Positions 36,339 to 46,725 of a stretch of 64,000 nt of DNA are shown here, piece by piece. This DNA is from Prochlorococcus sp. AG-347-I19. Lineage in GTDB: Bacteria; Cyanobacteriota; Cyanobacteriia; PCC-6307; Cyanobiaceae. The position numbers and the translations under genes were made by a program. The stretch is taken from positions 62,001 to 126,000 of the forward strand of contig QCBO01000001.1 in the NCBI GenBank assembly GCA_003279105.1. The letters run 5' to 3'. Each line of letters opens with the position of its first letter. Positions within the stretch are counted from its first letter, which is position 1. The notes under the pieces are model-generated. The model did no database searches and was not told where the DNA came from. It worked only from the letters and a program-made list of their open reading frames with translations.

Positions 36339-36806
36339 ATGGAATTTATATTATTTTTGAGCAAATTAGATAAAGAAATTCTTAACTTATTAATGAAAGC
36401 AAACTACATAGTTGAAGAAAATAAAATTGAATGTCTATTAAACAAAGAAATAAAAGGGTTACATAATTTTAAAGAAAATAAAATAATAATATGTACTGAA
36501 AATGCAAAAAGGAAAACAAATTTTAGAAATAAAAATCAACAACCAAATAAAGATAACTTCAAAACAGAAAGGGCGATAAGAAAAGCATTAAGACACGAAG
36601 CAACTCATGCGATACAAAAATGTAATGACAATAAAACAATAGAGGATATAAAAAAATTAGAAAGCAAATTGCATCAAAGTAAAAGAAAAGCATTAGAGTT
36701 CTCTAGTTCAAATTTTTCTGGGACTTATGCGAAAGAAGTAGAAGCTTATGTTCTTGAAGATAAACCCAAAAAAGTTAAAAAATTGATTAAAAAATACTGC
36801 CTATAA
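36339..36806 (+). CDS. putative HExxH zinc metallopeptidase-like protein
   Basis: A 155-residue basic protein. RHEATHAIQKC (85-95) supplies an HExxH zinc-binding motif, and YAKEVEAYVLED (130-141) could give the third ligand Glu downstream, an arrangement that recalls the ATP23/M76 type of peptidase. Identification is by motif only. It starts 10 nt after umuC on the same strand, so it is probably in the SOS transcript. It ends 16 nt before the convergent dnaG stop. Confidence 0.7.
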   Translation: MEFILFLSKLDKEILNLLMKANYIVEENKIECLLNKEIKGLHNFKENKIIICTENAKRKTNFRNKNQQPNKDNFKTERAIRKALRHEATHAIQKCNDNKTIEDIKKLESKLHQSKRKALEFSSSNFSGTYAKEVEAYVLEDKPKKVKKLIKKYCL

Positions 36807-36822
36807 ATTAAAACTTTTTATA

Positions 36823-38856
36823 TTAACTAGCGAGGAAATTGCCACAACGCTGTTTGTCTAAGAAATTTATGTGTTGTCTTTCTAGGTAATATAATTCCTG
36901 AAATTTAATGGCATCTGAGTTTAAATCCTTAAAAAGATCATCTATCTCTTTATTTGTATTTGAAGAACCTGAAGAAGGATTATCAATTAAGATAGATATA
37001 CAATTTTCTAAAGTTTTTAATCTTTGAGATCCCCAAGATTCTATTAAGTGTCTACATCTTTTTAGAGAATTATATTTCTCAAGAAGTGATAATGTTCCTA
37101 GTAAATTATCCTTAGGATTACTCAGCAATGTTAAAAACAACTCATTTGGATTAATAAAAATATTAATTTTATTTGATGATTCAGGATTATTGAGAGCTAA
37201 GTAGTCAGGCAGAAGTGAAATTAAGTTAATAGAAGAAAAATCTTTTTGAAGATTTTGACTATTTGATTGTTTTAAATCATTTAAGTAATTTAAACCTAAA
37301 TTATTTTGTTCAATTTTTGAAATAGCTTCCCATAGGCTTTGAATATAACTAGTATTAAAACCATTAATTTCTCTTTTGAGAAATTCATCACGAATAAATA
37401 GCCTAAGATCTGGACAATGTAAATAATAAAAAATTATTTCCGATTCATTTTTCTCCCGTCGAGAAATTTCATTTGGTTGTTCAAATTTTTTTGATCTACC
37501 ATGCCAACGAAATCCCTTTACTTGATTTCTTAAATCTTGTTCAAACTGTATTGCTAACCTAGCTTGTCCCTTACTTAATTGCTCGGAAACTTTTTGTAAA
37601 TAATGAGTTCTGGTTGATGATTGAGGTAATTTACTCAACAATTTTACCAATGAAGAAATAACACTTTGGAAAATTTCAGACTTAGTTAAATCTTGATCTT
37701 TAAAGATCTGATCAATCTCCCAATCAATCCAAAAGGATGAATTATCAATTAAATTAAAATAATCTTCAGGTGTATGACTATTCAAATATTCGTCAGGATC
37801 TTTAAAATGACTTAGCTGAAGTATCTTAAGATTAATTTGATCATGGAGGGATAGGGTCTCAACTTCTTTAATTACTCTTTTTGTAGCTAAAATTCCTGCA
37901 TTATCAGAATCAAAATTCAAAATTATATTTTTATTATCTGTACATCTACATAGTTGAGAAATTTGATACTTATTTAATGCGGTACCAAGAGAAGCCACAG
38001 AATTAGTTATACCCTTTGAATGAAGAGAAATAACATCAAAGTAGCCTTCAACAATAATAGCTTTATCTCTTTTTCTAATATCACTAGAAGCTTTTTCGAA
38101 GGCAAACAACATTTTTCCCTTTTCAAATATCTCTGATTCAGGAGAATTAAGATATTTGGGTTCCTGACCATCAAGAGATCTTCCTCCAAAGGCAACTACT
38201 CTTCCCTGCATATCATGTATTGGAACAATTAATCTATTTCTAAAACGATCATAAATCTTGTCAGAACTATCTTTAGAAATTGCAAGACCTGAAGCTAATA
38301 TTAAATTAATGGGAAATTTTTCTACCTTGGAAAGATAATTAAATAAATCATTCCATGAATTTGGGGCAAAGCCTAATTCAAAGTTATCAATAATCTTGTT
38401 ACTCAAGTTTCTCTTAGATGTTAAATATTTCATGGCTTCAAAACCAAGAGAATTATTTAATTGAGACTTAAACCAATTTTTAGTGACTCTTAATATTTTA
38501 TAAAGCTCTTCCTTTCTAGATAGTTGTTTTTTATATGCTTCTACTTGGGGACCCTCAAGATTTTCAACATTAATATTATTTTTTTTAGCAAGAGAAAGTA
38601 CAACATCTGAAAAATTTGCACGAGTAAATTCCATTAAAAATTTAATAGAGTTTCCACCTGCACCACAAGAAAAACAGTAATAGAATTGTTTAGTTGGTGA
38701 TACTGTCATAGATGGCTTAGTATCATCATGAAAAGGACAAATCCCAACAAATTCCTTGCCTTTCTTCTTAAGAACAATATGTTCAGATATAACGTCAACA
38801 ATATCTGCTTTTTCCTTAACCTCTTGAATAGTTCTTGGGTGTATAGAATGAACCAT
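36823..38856 (-). CDS. dnaG: DNA primase
   Basis: Makes RNA primers at the replication fork. The N-terminal CHC2 zinc finger is CPFHDDTKPSM...YYCFSCGAGG, the TOPRIM domain includes IIVEGYFDVISLHSKG and LNFDSDNAGILAT, and the RNA polymerase basic motif is VAFGGRSLDGQEPKYLNSPE-like. The C-terminal part (about 430-677) is the helicase-interacting region. Length 677. ATG at 38856, divergent from the EamA gene. Confidence 0.96.
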   Translation of the reverse strand: MVHSIHPRTIQEVKEKADIVDVISEHIVLKKKGKEFVGICPFHDDTKPSMTVSPTKQFYYCFSCGAGGNSIKFLMEFTRANFSDVVLSLAKKNNINVENLEGPQVEAYKKQLSRKEELYKILRVTKNWFKSQLNNSLGFEAMKYLTSKRNLSNKIIDNFELGFAPNSWNDLFNYLSKVEKFPINLILASGLAISKDSSDKIYDRFRNRLIVPIHDMQGRVVAFGGRSLDGQEPKYLNSPESEIFEKGKMLFAFEKASSDIRKRDKAIIVEGYFDVISLHSKGITNSVASLGTALNKYQISQLCRCTDNKNIILNFDSDNAGILATKRVIKEVETLSLHDQINLKILQLSHFKDPDEYLNSHTPEDYFNLIDNSSFWIDWEIDQIFKDQDLTKSEIFQSVISSLVKLLSKLPQSSTRTHYLQKVSEQLSKGQARLAIQFEQDLRNQVKGFRWHGRSKKFEQPNEISRREKNESEIIFYYLHCPDLRLFIRDEFLKREINGFNTSYIQSLWEAISKIEQNNLGLNYLNDLKQSNSQNLQKDFSSINLISLLPDYLALNNPESSNKINIFINPNELFLTLLSNPKDNLLGTLSLLEKYNSLKRCRHLIESWGSQRLKTLENCISILIDNPSSGSSNTNKEIDDLFKDLNSDAIKFQELYYLERQHINFLDKQRCGNFLAS

Positions 38857-38949
38857 TGAGATTTTTTCACAAACAAATAATGATTTATTTGTTATAGGTC
38901 AAAATCAAATAAGAATCTACTTAATTTCACAATAAAACTATTTTTTTAA

Positions 38950-39840
38950 ATGATAAATATCGCAGAATTAGAAAAAAAATTTAATTCATTAAATAAGTTT
39001 AATTTGGTATTTGCTTCATTCTTCTTTAGTTTAATGACTTTGTGCGTAAAAAATATTGATAAAAGGATACCTATTTATGAATTAGTTTTATTCAGATCAT
39101 TGTTGAGTTTAATTATTACATTATTCATAATTAATCTAAAAAATATAAATCCTTGGGGCAATAATAGACCATTACTTATCTTAAGGGGTGTTTTAGGAAC
39201 TGTAGCTTTAGTTTGCATTTTTTATGCGATAAGAAATATGCCCCTTAGTATATCTACTGTCATTCAGTACACATACCCTATCTTTATATCTATATTCGCT
39301 GGCATATTTATAAACGAAAAAATAACTCGAAATATAATTTTTGCATTACTTATTGGCTGGATTGGAATATTAGTAATATTAAATCCAAGTCAATTATCAA
39401 ATATAAACGTTGAAATTGAATATTTTTCGATTTCGATCGCATTTCTTGGGGCAATCTGCACTGCATTGGCTTACGTTACTGTTAAGAAACTTTCATTTAC
39501 TGAAGATGTTTATGTAATTATTGAATATTTTCCACTTGTTTCTTTTATATCTTTATTGCCAATTGTATTAATGAACTGGGTTACCCCAACGTGGAATGAA
39601 TTAGTTTGGATACTTGGCATTGGCTTATTTACTCAATTAGGTCAGACATTCTTAACAGTAGGATTAAAAAATTTACCTGCTTCTGAAGCTTCAACAATTA
39701 ACTATTTGCAAGTTTTATTCGGATCAATTTGGGGGATTTTGTTTTTTAGTGAAATAATAAATATAAATTTTTTATTAGGAGCTTCACTAGTTTTATTAGG
39801 AACTATTATATCTACTACCAAAATAATCAAAAGGACATAG
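38950..39840 (+). CDS. EamA/DMT-family drug/metabolite transporter
   Basis: Inner-membrane protein of 296 residues with ten predicted helices in two EamA repeats. Recognisable are LFRSLLSLIITL, IQYTYPIFISIFAGIFINE (repeat 1) and LPASEASTINYLQVLFGSIWG with FSEIININFLLGASLVLLG (repeat 2). Substrate unknown; the family exports metabolites, amino acids or drugs. ATG 38950, 93 nt from the divergent dnaG. Confidence 0.87.
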   Translation: MINIAELEKKFNSLNKFNLVFASFFFSLMTLCVKNIDKRIPIYELVLFRSLLSLIITLFIINLKNINPWGNNRPLLILRGVLGTVALVCIFYAIRNMPLSISTVIQYTYPIFISIFAGIFINEKITRNIIFALLIGWIGILVILNPSQLSNINVEIEYFSISIAFLGAICTALAYVTVKKLSFTEDVYVIIEYFPLVSFISLLPIVLMNWVTPTWNELVWILGIGLFTQLGQTFLTVGLKNLPASEASTINYLQVLFGSIWGILFFSEIININFLLGASLVLLGTIISTTKIIKRT

Positions 39841-39867
39841 AATATAGATATTAAAATAAAAAAAAAA

Positions 39868-40224
39868 GTGAAATTTTTCTATTTAGCTTTATTATTTTGT
39901 TTTTCTCCTATTGTTCAAGTTAATGCAACGACCCCAAAGTCAGTAACTTGCACAAGAACTGAATACAGAGAGGAATACATTCCTGGAACCAAATCAAATC
40001 CAGGTTACGTGAAAAGCTATGAGGTGGACGTTGTAATACCTTGTGGAGGTCAAAGTACAGCTGAAAAAATAGATGATAATGACTGTAGTGAAGGTTCTGT
40101 TATAGGTGGAATTCTTGGAGCTGGAATAGCACTATCTTCCTCTAGAGGGAAAGATAGATTTTGGGCAGTACCTGCTGGCGGAACGGCAGGAGCACTAATT
40201 GGTTGTCAGGTGGATGGTGGTTAA
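39868..40224 (+). CDS. exported glycine-zipper-like hypothetical protein
   Basis: A 118-residue protein with an N-terminal signal peptide (MKFFYLALLFCFSPIVQVNA, cleavage likely after NA). The mature part has four cysteines (CTRTEY, IPCGG, DDCSEG, IGCQVDGG), which suggests disulfides, and a Gly-zipper-like region GSVIGGILGAGIALSS...GGTAGALIG. Start is GTG at 39868. ruvA begins on the codon after its stop. Function unknown; envelope location inferred. Confidence 0.75.
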   Translation: MKFFYLALLFCFSPIVQVNATTPKSVTCTRTEYREEYIPGTKSNPGYVKSYEVDVVIPCGGQSTAEKIDDNDCSEGSVIGGILGAGIALSSSRGKDRFWAVPAGGTAGALIGCQVDGG

Positions 40225-40902
40225 TTGATTAGTTGGATAAATGGAGAATTGGTCGAGTCATGGCAAACTAATCAAAAGTTTTTTGTTTTAATAAATTGTC
40301 AAGGATTAGGATACGAAATACAAATACTAGAATCCTTTTTTCTCAAATTAAAAACAAATCAGATATCTAATAAAAAAATTACTCTTTGGTTAAAACATAT
40401 TAAAAAAGAAGATTCAGATTTATTATTTGGCTTTACATCAAAGGAGCAAAAGAATTTCTTTATTGAAATTTTAAATATTCGAGGTGTTGGATCTCAAATC
40501 GGTATGGGGATATTAAATAAATTCTCTATTGGTGAAGTTATAAATGCAATAAAGACACAAAACAAAAAATTAATTTGTTCCGTACCTGGTATAGGTCAAA
40601 AAATGAGTGATCGGTTAATTTTAGAACTAAAAAATAAACTTAAAAGTGAAATACAATTCATTGAAGAAAAAGCAAAAGATGAATTTGAGATCAAGGATCC
40701 AGAAATTAATAAAATGATCGAAGATCTTCATTTAACTCTTCAATCATTAAATTACAAAAATAAAGAAATCAAAACTATTCTGCCAATTATTATTAATGAA
40801 GTAGATTTCCTTGTAAAAAAAGAAAATAATTTATCATTTGAAAATTTATTGAAATTAGCTATGAATTATCTAGATAAGGAAAGTAGTAATATAGCTGGCT
40901 GA
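40225..40902 (+). CDS. ruvA: Holliday junction branch migration protein RuvA
   Basis: Tetrameric DNA-binding subunit of the RuvAB motor. N-terminal OB fold begins MISWINGELVESW; the two helix-hairpin-helix motifs are LNIRGVGSQIGMGIL and VPGIGQKMSDRLILELKNKL; a C-terminal three-helix domain closes 225 residues. The start is TTG at 40225, immediately after the preceding TAA, so translation is coupled. ruvB is not in the window. Confidence 0.93.
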   Translation: MISWINGELVESWQTNQKFFVLINCQGLGYEIQILESFFLKLKTNQISNKKITLWLKHIKKEDSDLLFGFTSKEQKNFFIEILNIRGVGSQIGMGILNKFSIGEVINAIKTQNKKLICSVPGIGQKMSDRLILELKNKLKSEIQFIEEKAKDEFEIKDPEINKMIEDLHLTLQSLNYKNKEIKTILPIIINEVDFLVKKENNLSFENLLKLAMNYLDKESSNIAG

Positions 40903-40934
40903 CGTAGTATCATAGAGTAAAAGAAATAAAATTT

Positions 40935-41204
40935 ATGTCATTAGATACAGCTGAAAAACAGGAGCTGATTGAGACTCATCAAGTACATCCAACTGATACA
41001 GGTTCAGCCGAAGTTCAAGTAGCACTACTTTCAAAAAGAATATCGAAATTAAGTGACCACCTCCAGGGAAACATACATGATTTCGCTTCAAGGCAAGGAT
41101 TATTAAAAATGATTGGTAAAAGGAAAAGATTACTATCTTTCATAAAAGAAAAAAACGTTCAGAGATATCAAGAGCTAGTAAAGAAAATTGGAATCAGAGG
41201 ATGA
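40935..41204 (+). CDS. rpsO: 30S ribosomal protein S15
   Basis: Primary 16S rRNA-binding protein of 89 residues. [25 protein letters not shown] and the [16 protein letters not shown] stretch are the S15 signature. ATG at 40935, 32 nt after ruvA. Followed after 9 nt by the PAM68 gene. Confidence 0.97.
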   Translation: MSLDTAEKQELIETHQVHPTDTGSAEVQVALLSKRISKLSDHLQGNIHDFASRQGLLKMIGKRKRLLSFIKEKNVQRYQELVKKIGIRG

Positions 41205-41213
41205 TTTCAATTA

Positions 41214-41663
41214 ATGAAAAAAAAGCAATCTAAAAAAAGGACACAATCTAAAAAGAAAAAAATTTATTCTGAGAAAACTGCATTTGCTAATTTAGAAAAA
41301 GCATCTAATACTGAGACTAAACCAAAGAGATCATCAACTGGGATACCTAAATATGTTGCCGATAGAATGGCAAGAAGAATATTCTTTACAGCAGGAATAC
41401 CCACAATATTAGGGATGTCGGTTTTTGTTATTAGTTACATTATAGTTACAAAAAATATTGCTGAAATACCCCCTTCATCAACAATTGCAATTTCAGCATT
41501 GTTTTTTTTATTAGGTCTAGCAGGATTGAGTTTTGGAATATTATCAGCTAGTTGGGATAAAGAGCCAGGCTCTTTTTTTGGTATTGAAAATATTCCAATG
41601 AACATACAACGTGCAAAAGCAGCCTTTAGACCGGCAACTCAAAACTTCGAAGATAAAAGTTAA
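41214..41663 (+). CDS. PAM68 family photosystem II assembly protein (DUF3464)
   Basis: Membrane protein of 149 residues: a very basic N-terminal head (KKKQSKKRTQSKKKK), then GIPKYVADRMARRI and two hydrophobic helices, and a C-terminal SWDKEPGSFFGIENI segment. This is the PAM68/DUF3464 pattern; homologues assist early photosystem II assembly and chlorophyll insertion into CP47. It meets the convergent dnaE stop 1 nt later. Confidence 0.85.
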   Translation: MKKKQSKKRTQSKKKKIYSEKTAFANLEKASNTETKPKRSSTGIPKYVADRMARRIFFTAGIPTILGMSVFVISYIIVTKNIAEIPPSSTIAISALFFLLGLAGLSFGILSASWDKEPGSFFGIENIPMNIQRAKAAFRPATQNFEDKS

Positions 41664-41664
41664 T

Positions 41665-44600
41665 TTAGGAAACTAACGATTTCAAATTAACTTGGAATGA
41701 TTTTTCTTTTAATAATTTGCATACTCCTTGAATATCTCCAATACAGAATTGATCACCAAATTTAACGTAGGTAACACTATTTTTATTTCTTACTGCAGCT
41801 AATACTGGAATCTTGATTCCACATCTATCTTTATCTGGTTTAAATTTAGTTAAACAGTTTTTTAAAGTATTTTGTACTCTTATATCTGATGCTTGAGAAC
41901 TTTCAAGATTAATAATAAGCAACTTAAGGTTATCTATTTCTCTACAATCATCAATTATTAATTGAGTCTTATCACTTTTTTTATCTATTGTTCCCCACAA
42001 CAATAATCTAGTATCAGTCAAAAGAAATTCAGATAATCTGACATAGGTTTTTGGAAAGACTATTGCTTCGCAACTTCCAGAAAGATCTTCAAGTTGAACT
42101 ATAGCCATCCTATCTCCTTTTCTCGTTGTAATTTGCTTCAAATCAGGTATCATTCCAACTAATGAGACTTTGGTTCTATCTTTTGTTTCTTCTAAATGCG
42201 AAATGCTTATAGGTGATATAAGTTTTGCCGGCTTAGTTAAGTGCTTTAGGGGATGGTCAGATAAGTAAAAGCCTAATAGCTGCTTCTCTAACTTTAATTT
42301 CTCAATAAGTGAATAATCATCAACTTTAGCTAATTGTGAATCTGAAAAAGCAACATTAGAAAATTCTTCTTTAGAGTCAAATAGATTACCTTGCCCTGAT
42401 AATCTATCCCGATTTCTTGAAGAAGCCCACTCAATAACATGTTCAAGATCTGACAATAACTGAGCTCTATTATTATCATTTGAAAACTCATCTAGTGCTC
42501 CACAATGAATTAGAGATTCAATACTTCTTTTGTTAAGAACATTAGAAGGTAAACGGTCGCACAAATCCGATAATGACTTAAATTTTCCAAAACTATTTCG
42601 GTTTTCAATTATATTTTTTATTGCAGAATCTCCTAAATTCTTAATTGCAGATAAACCAAATAAAATCTGATTATTCTTAATAGTGAAATCAACACCAGAA
42701 AAATTAATGCTAGGTGAAATAACTTCTATTCCCATAGAATAACAATTAGAAATATATCTTTGCATCTTGTCGGTAGAGCCAGAATTAACGCTTAAAAGGG
42801 CTGCCATATATGCAACAGGAAAATGGGCTTTCAAAAATGCTGTTTGATAAGTTACCGCACCATAAGCAGTTGAGTGGCTTTTATTAAAACAATATTCTGC
42901 GAATAAAACCATTTGATCAAAAAGATCATTTGCTAATTTTTCATTTACACCCTTCTTCATAGAACCGTCTACAAAAATATTCCTATGCTTTACCATTTCA
43001 GAAACTTTCTTTTTCCCCATTGCTCTTCGAAGTAAATCGGCATCACCTAGGGAATAACCGGCTAGATCTTGAGCAATTTTCATGATTTGTTCTTGATAAA
43101 CCATAATTCCATAAGTTTCTGTAAGAATTGACTTAATAAAAGGATGAGGAAAATCAATCTTTTCGTTACCATTTTTTCGATTTATGAATTTAGGTATAAG
43201 ACCTGCATCAAGAGGTCCAGGCCTATAAAGAGCCAGTATTGACGAAATATCTTCTAAAGAGTTAGGTTTGAAATCCTTAACGACCTGTTTCATGCCGGAA
43301 GATTCAAGTTGAAAAATACCTTCAAGATCTCCTCTTCCGATAAGTTCAAAGGTTTTACAATCTTTTTGTGGTAATTCATCAATATTTATTTTTTTTCCAG
43401 TAGATTGATTAATAAGAGAAACTGTCTTTTCAATCATCGTAAGATTTTTAAGACCCAAGAAATCCATTTTCAATAATCCTAGTGATTCGATATCGTCCAT
43501 AGAATATTGAGTTATTATTTGTCCTTCATTATTTCTTTGAAGAGGTACAAGTTCGTCAAGAGGATCTGATGCGATAACAACTCCAGCAGCATGTACTCCA
43601 TATGTTTTATTAGTTCCTTCAATTCTCAAAGCCAAATCAACCCATTTTTTCACCCTATTATCATTAGTATATTTGTCTCTAAACTCTTGGCTTGGAGAAT
43701 TCTTATCAATCATTTCATTTAATTTATAGGGTTTCCCTCTTACAACAGGTATTAACTTGGCCAATTTATCCGCCTCTCCATATGGTATATCTAAAACCCT
43801 TGCAACATCTTTTAAAACAGCCTTAGAAGTCATCTTATTGAAAGTAATTATTTGAGCAACTTTATCCTCTCCATAACGATTAGTAACATAATCAATAACT
43901 TCATTTCTCCTATCAATACAAAAGTCGGTGTCAATATCTGGCATTGACTTTCTTGCTGGATTTAAAAATCTCTCAAACAACAATCCATGCTCAACAGGAT
44001 CTATATTTGTAATTTGAAGAGCATAAGCTACTAGTGAGCCTGCTGCAGAACCTCTACCTGGTCCAACGGGGATAGAGTTATCTCTAGCAAATTTGATGTA
44101 GTCCCAAACAACCAAAAAGTAATCTGGGAAGCCCATATCTTTAATAATTTTTAATTCGGAAGATAGTCTTTTTTTATATTTCTCATCAACTTCTGTAAAA
44201 TCATTTTTTTTAAGTCTTTTTAAAAGGCCTTTATTAGATAACTGTGTAAGTAAAGAAAGTGAATCTGTTTCTCCATTAAGAGGGAATTTTGGCATTCTAT
44301 AATTACCAAATAAATCAAATACTTCAACTTTTTGAGAGATTTCCAATGTATTGTTCACTGCCTCAATAATTAATTCATCATCAATATGGTCTTTAAAAAG
44401 TTCAAGCATTTCTTTTTCACTTTTAATATATTCTGTACCGGTATATCTCAATCTTTTTTCATCACTTATTAGTTTGCCTGTTAATACACAGAGCAAAGCG
44501 TCATGTGCTTCAACATCCATACTTGATAAGTAGTGGGCGTCGTTGGTGGCAATGACTTTTATTTGGTGCTTCTTGCCAATTTTTATTAATTCAACGTTAA

Positions 44601-45168
44601 CAATTCTATCCTCAATAGATCCGTGATCTTGTATTTCTAGATAAAAGTCATCTGCAAATAATTTTTTATACCAAAGAGCTATGTCTTCTGCTACGTCTAA
44701 TCTACCTTTTAAAATAGCCTGAGGTATTTCTCCACCTAGACAAGCTGTAGAAACTATCAGACCGTTACTATATTTGCTTAAAAGAGATTTATCAATACAT
44801 GGTCTAGAAAAAATGCCTCGACCTCTCATCCCATTTAGGTGACTAATTGTTGTCAACTTCACTAGATTTTTATAACCGGTATAATTTTTTGCTAACACCA
44901 CCAAATGATATCTTTTTTCTTTTTTAGGTTGAGGATCATCAATAGAACCATTAATCACGTACATTTCATTACCAATAATTGGTTTTATACCTTTCTCTTT
45001 ACACTTCTTGACCAAATCAAGAACACCATACATTACTCCATGATCAGTAAGAGCTATCGATTCCATTCCAAGATCACAAGCCCTATCTACAATTTTTGAA
45101 ATTTGACTGGCACCATCAAGTAAGCTGTAGTCACTATGATTATGAAGCGGAACGAAAGCCATATTCAA
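41665..45168 (-). CDS. dnaE: DNA polymerase III alpha subunit
   Basis: Main replicative polymerase. The PHP domain starts FVPLHNHSDYSLLDG, the catalytic aspartates are in SMPDIDTDFCIDRR, and the C-terminal OB fold includes VSLVGMIPDLKQITTRKGDR. The 1,167 residues are continuous: no split and no intein, unlike the split inteins of many other cyanobacteria. ATG 45168. gatA lies 78 nt upstream on the same strand. Confidence 0.97.
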   Translation of the reverse strand: MNMAFVPLHNHSDYSLLDGASQISKIVDRACDLGMESIALTDHGVMYGVLDLVKKCKEKGIKPIIGNEMYVINGSIDDPQPKKEKRYHLVVLAKNYTGYKNLVKLTTISHLNGMRGRGIFSRPCIDKSLLSKYSNGLIVSTACLGGEIPQAILKGRLDVAEDIALWYKKLFADDFYLEIQDHGSIEDRIVNVELIKIGKKHQIKVIATNDAHYLSSMDVEAHDALLCVLTGKLISDEKRLRYTGTEYIKSEKEMLELFKDHIDDELIIEAVNNTLEISQKVEVFDLFGNYRMPKFPLNGETDSLSLLTQLSNKGLLKRLKKNDFTEVDEKYKKRLSSELKIIKDMGFPDYFLVVWDYIKFARDNSIPVGPGRGSAAGSLVAYALQITNIDPVEHGLLFERFLNPARKSMPDIDTDFCIDRRNEVIDYVTNRYGEDKVAQIITFNKMTSKAVLKDVARVLDIPYGEADKLAKLIPVVRGKPYKLNEMIDKNSPSQEFRDKYTNDNRVKKWVDLALRIEGTNKTYGVHAAGVVIASDPLDELVPLQRNNEGQIITQYSMDDIESLGLLKMDFLGLKNLTMIEKTVSLINQSTGKKINIDELPQKDCKTFELIGRGDLEGIFQLESSGMKQVVKDFKPNSLEDISSILALYRPGPLDAGLIPKFINRKNGNEKIDFPHPFIKSILTETYGIMVYQEQIMKIAQDLAGYSLGDADLLRRAMGKKKVSEMVKHRNIFVDGSMKKGVNEKLANDLFDQMVLFAEYCFNKSHSTAYGAVTYQTAFLKAHFPVAYMAALLSVNSGSTDKMQRYISNCYSMGIEVISPSINFSGVDFTIKNNQILFGLSAIKNLGDSAIKNIIENRNSFGKFKSLSDLCDRLPSNVLNKRSIESLIHCGALDEFSNDNNRAQLLSDLEHVIEWASSRNRDRLSGQGNLFDSKEEFSNVAFSDSQLAKVDDYSLIEKLKLEKQLLGFYLSDHPLKHLTKPAKLISPISISHLEETKDRTKVSLVGMIPDLKQITTRKGDRMAIVQLEDLSGSCEAIVFPKTYVRLSEFLLTDTRLLLWGTIDKKSDKTQLIIDDCREIDNLKLLIINLESSQASDIRVQNTLKNCLTKFKPDKDRCGIKIPVLAAVRNKNSVTYVKFGDQFCIGDIQGVCKLLKEKSFQVNLKSLVS

Positions 45169-45246
45169 ATAATTTATATATATAAGATAGAGAGAATTTC
45201 TAAAAGATCTATACTTTGTGATTACAAATTAATTATTAATACAAAT

Positions 45247-46695
45247 TTAAAATAAAGGTCTGTTCTTAATTACCTGAGCATCAATTTCAAAGATATTTGC
45301 GGAATTCAATATTCTATCTTCTTCTAATACATTGCCTATTAATTGCATTCCAATAGGTAATCCTTTATTATCAAAACCGCAAGGAATACTGATTGCTGGG
45401 AGACCTGCTAAATTAGCAGGAACAGTTAATAAATCGGACAAATACATTGAGAGTGGATCATTGACAAAATCTCCCTTCAAAAAAGCAGTGGTTGGGCAAG
45501 TTGGAGTTAATAAAACATCTACTTTCTTAAAAGCATTATCAAAATCTTTTCTTATAAGTGTCCTAACTTTTTGTGCCTTTTTGTAATAGGCATCACTGTA
45601 TCCAGCTGACAAAGCATAAGTACCTATCAAAATTCTTCTTTGTACCTCATCTCCAAAACCTTCAGCTCTGCTTTTTGAAGTCATATCAATAAGATTTGAA
45701 CCATCATTTGATCTGTAGCCGTATTTAACACCATCATATCTAGCTAAATTTGCGGAAGCTTCAGAGGGTGCAATGACATAATATGTCGCAATTCCATCGT
45801 TAAATCTGGGACATTCAACTTCGATAATTTCAGCCCCTAAAGCTTGGAATCTATCAACTCCAGAAAGAACAGATTCCTTTACTTCTGGATTAAGCCCAGG
45901 ATGTTCAAAACATTCTTTAATAATTCCTATTTTTAAACCTTTTATAGATTTATTTAAATCAGTCAAATAATTTGGCACTGGCTTATCAAGACATGTCGAG
46001 TCATAAGGATCTTTACCAGATATGGAATAAAGAATTTCAGCGGCATCTGAGACAGTATTTGTAATTGGTCCAATTTGATCAAGAGAGCTAGCAAATGCTA
46101 CAAGCCCCCATCTGCTAACCCTGCCATAAGTAGGTTTAAGACCTACCACACCACAAAAAGAAGCTGGTTGCCTTATTGATCCTCCTGTATCTGAACCTAT
46201 AGCAGCTGCACAAAATCCAGCGGCAACTGAAGCAGCGCTACCTCCTGAACTACCTCCTGGTACTCTATTAATATCCCAAGGATTTGAAGTGACACCAAAT
46301 ACAGAAGTTTCCGTAGAACTACCCATTGCAAATTCGTCTAAATTTGTTTTTCCTAAACAAATTGCCCCTGAAGACCATAATTTACTAGAAGCAGTGGATT
46401 CATAAGGTGCAACAAAGCTTTTGAGCATTTTACTTGCACAAGTTGTTGCAACTCCTTTGGTGCAAATATTATCCTTTATAGCTATTGGCATCCCTGCGAG
46501 AAGAGGCAGTTTTTCGTTATTTTGAATTAATTTATCAATCTTTTCTGCTTGCGCGATAGCATTATCTTTTGTAATACAAATATATGAGTTAATTTCAGGA
46601 TCCTTATGATCGATTTTGGCATAGATATCATTAACCAATTCCTTTACAGAAGCATTATTGCTGGTAATTTCTTTTCTTAAAGAATTAAAATTCAT
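45247..46695 (-). CDS. gatA: Asp/Glu-tRNA amidotransferase subunit A
   Basis: Amidase subunit of GatCAB, which releases ammonia from glutamine to convert Glu-tRNA(Gln) to Gln-tRNA(Gln). The Ser-cisSer-Lys triad motifs are present: [12 protein letters not shown] (Lys), [15 protein letters not shown] and [16 protein letters not shown]. Length 482 is typical. ATG at 46695, 30 nt after the DUF1816 gene. Confidence 0.96.
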   Translation of the reverse strand: MNFNSLRKEITSNNASVKELVNDIYAKIDHKDPEINSYICITKDNAIAQAEKIDKLIQNNEKLPLLAGMPIAIKDNICTKGVATTCASKMLKSFVAPYESTASSKLWSSGAICLGKTNLDEFAMGSSTETSVFGVTSNPWDINRVPGGSSGGSAASVAAGFCAAAIGSDTGGSIRQPASFCGVVGLKPTYGRVSRWGLVAFASSLDQIGPITNTVSDAAEILYSISGKDPYDSTCLDKPVPNYLTDLNKSIKGLKIGIIKECFEHPGLNPEVKESVLSGVDRFQALGAEIIEVECPRFNDGIATYYVIAPSEASANLARYDGVKYGYRSNDGSNLIDMTSKSRAEGFGDEVQRRILIGTYALSAGYSDAYYKKAQKVRTLIRKDFDNAFKKVDVLLTPTCPTTAFLKGDFVNDPLSMYLSDLLTVPANLAGLPAISIPCGFDNKGLPIGMQLIGNVLEEDRILNSANIFEIDAQVIKNRPLF

Positions 46696-46725
46696 TTCTT
46701 AATTTATTTCTAAAAATCAAAGATA

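Noticed and set aside
41665-45168. Split DnaE or intein
   Set aside because: The frame is continuous with normal length and no intein motifs.
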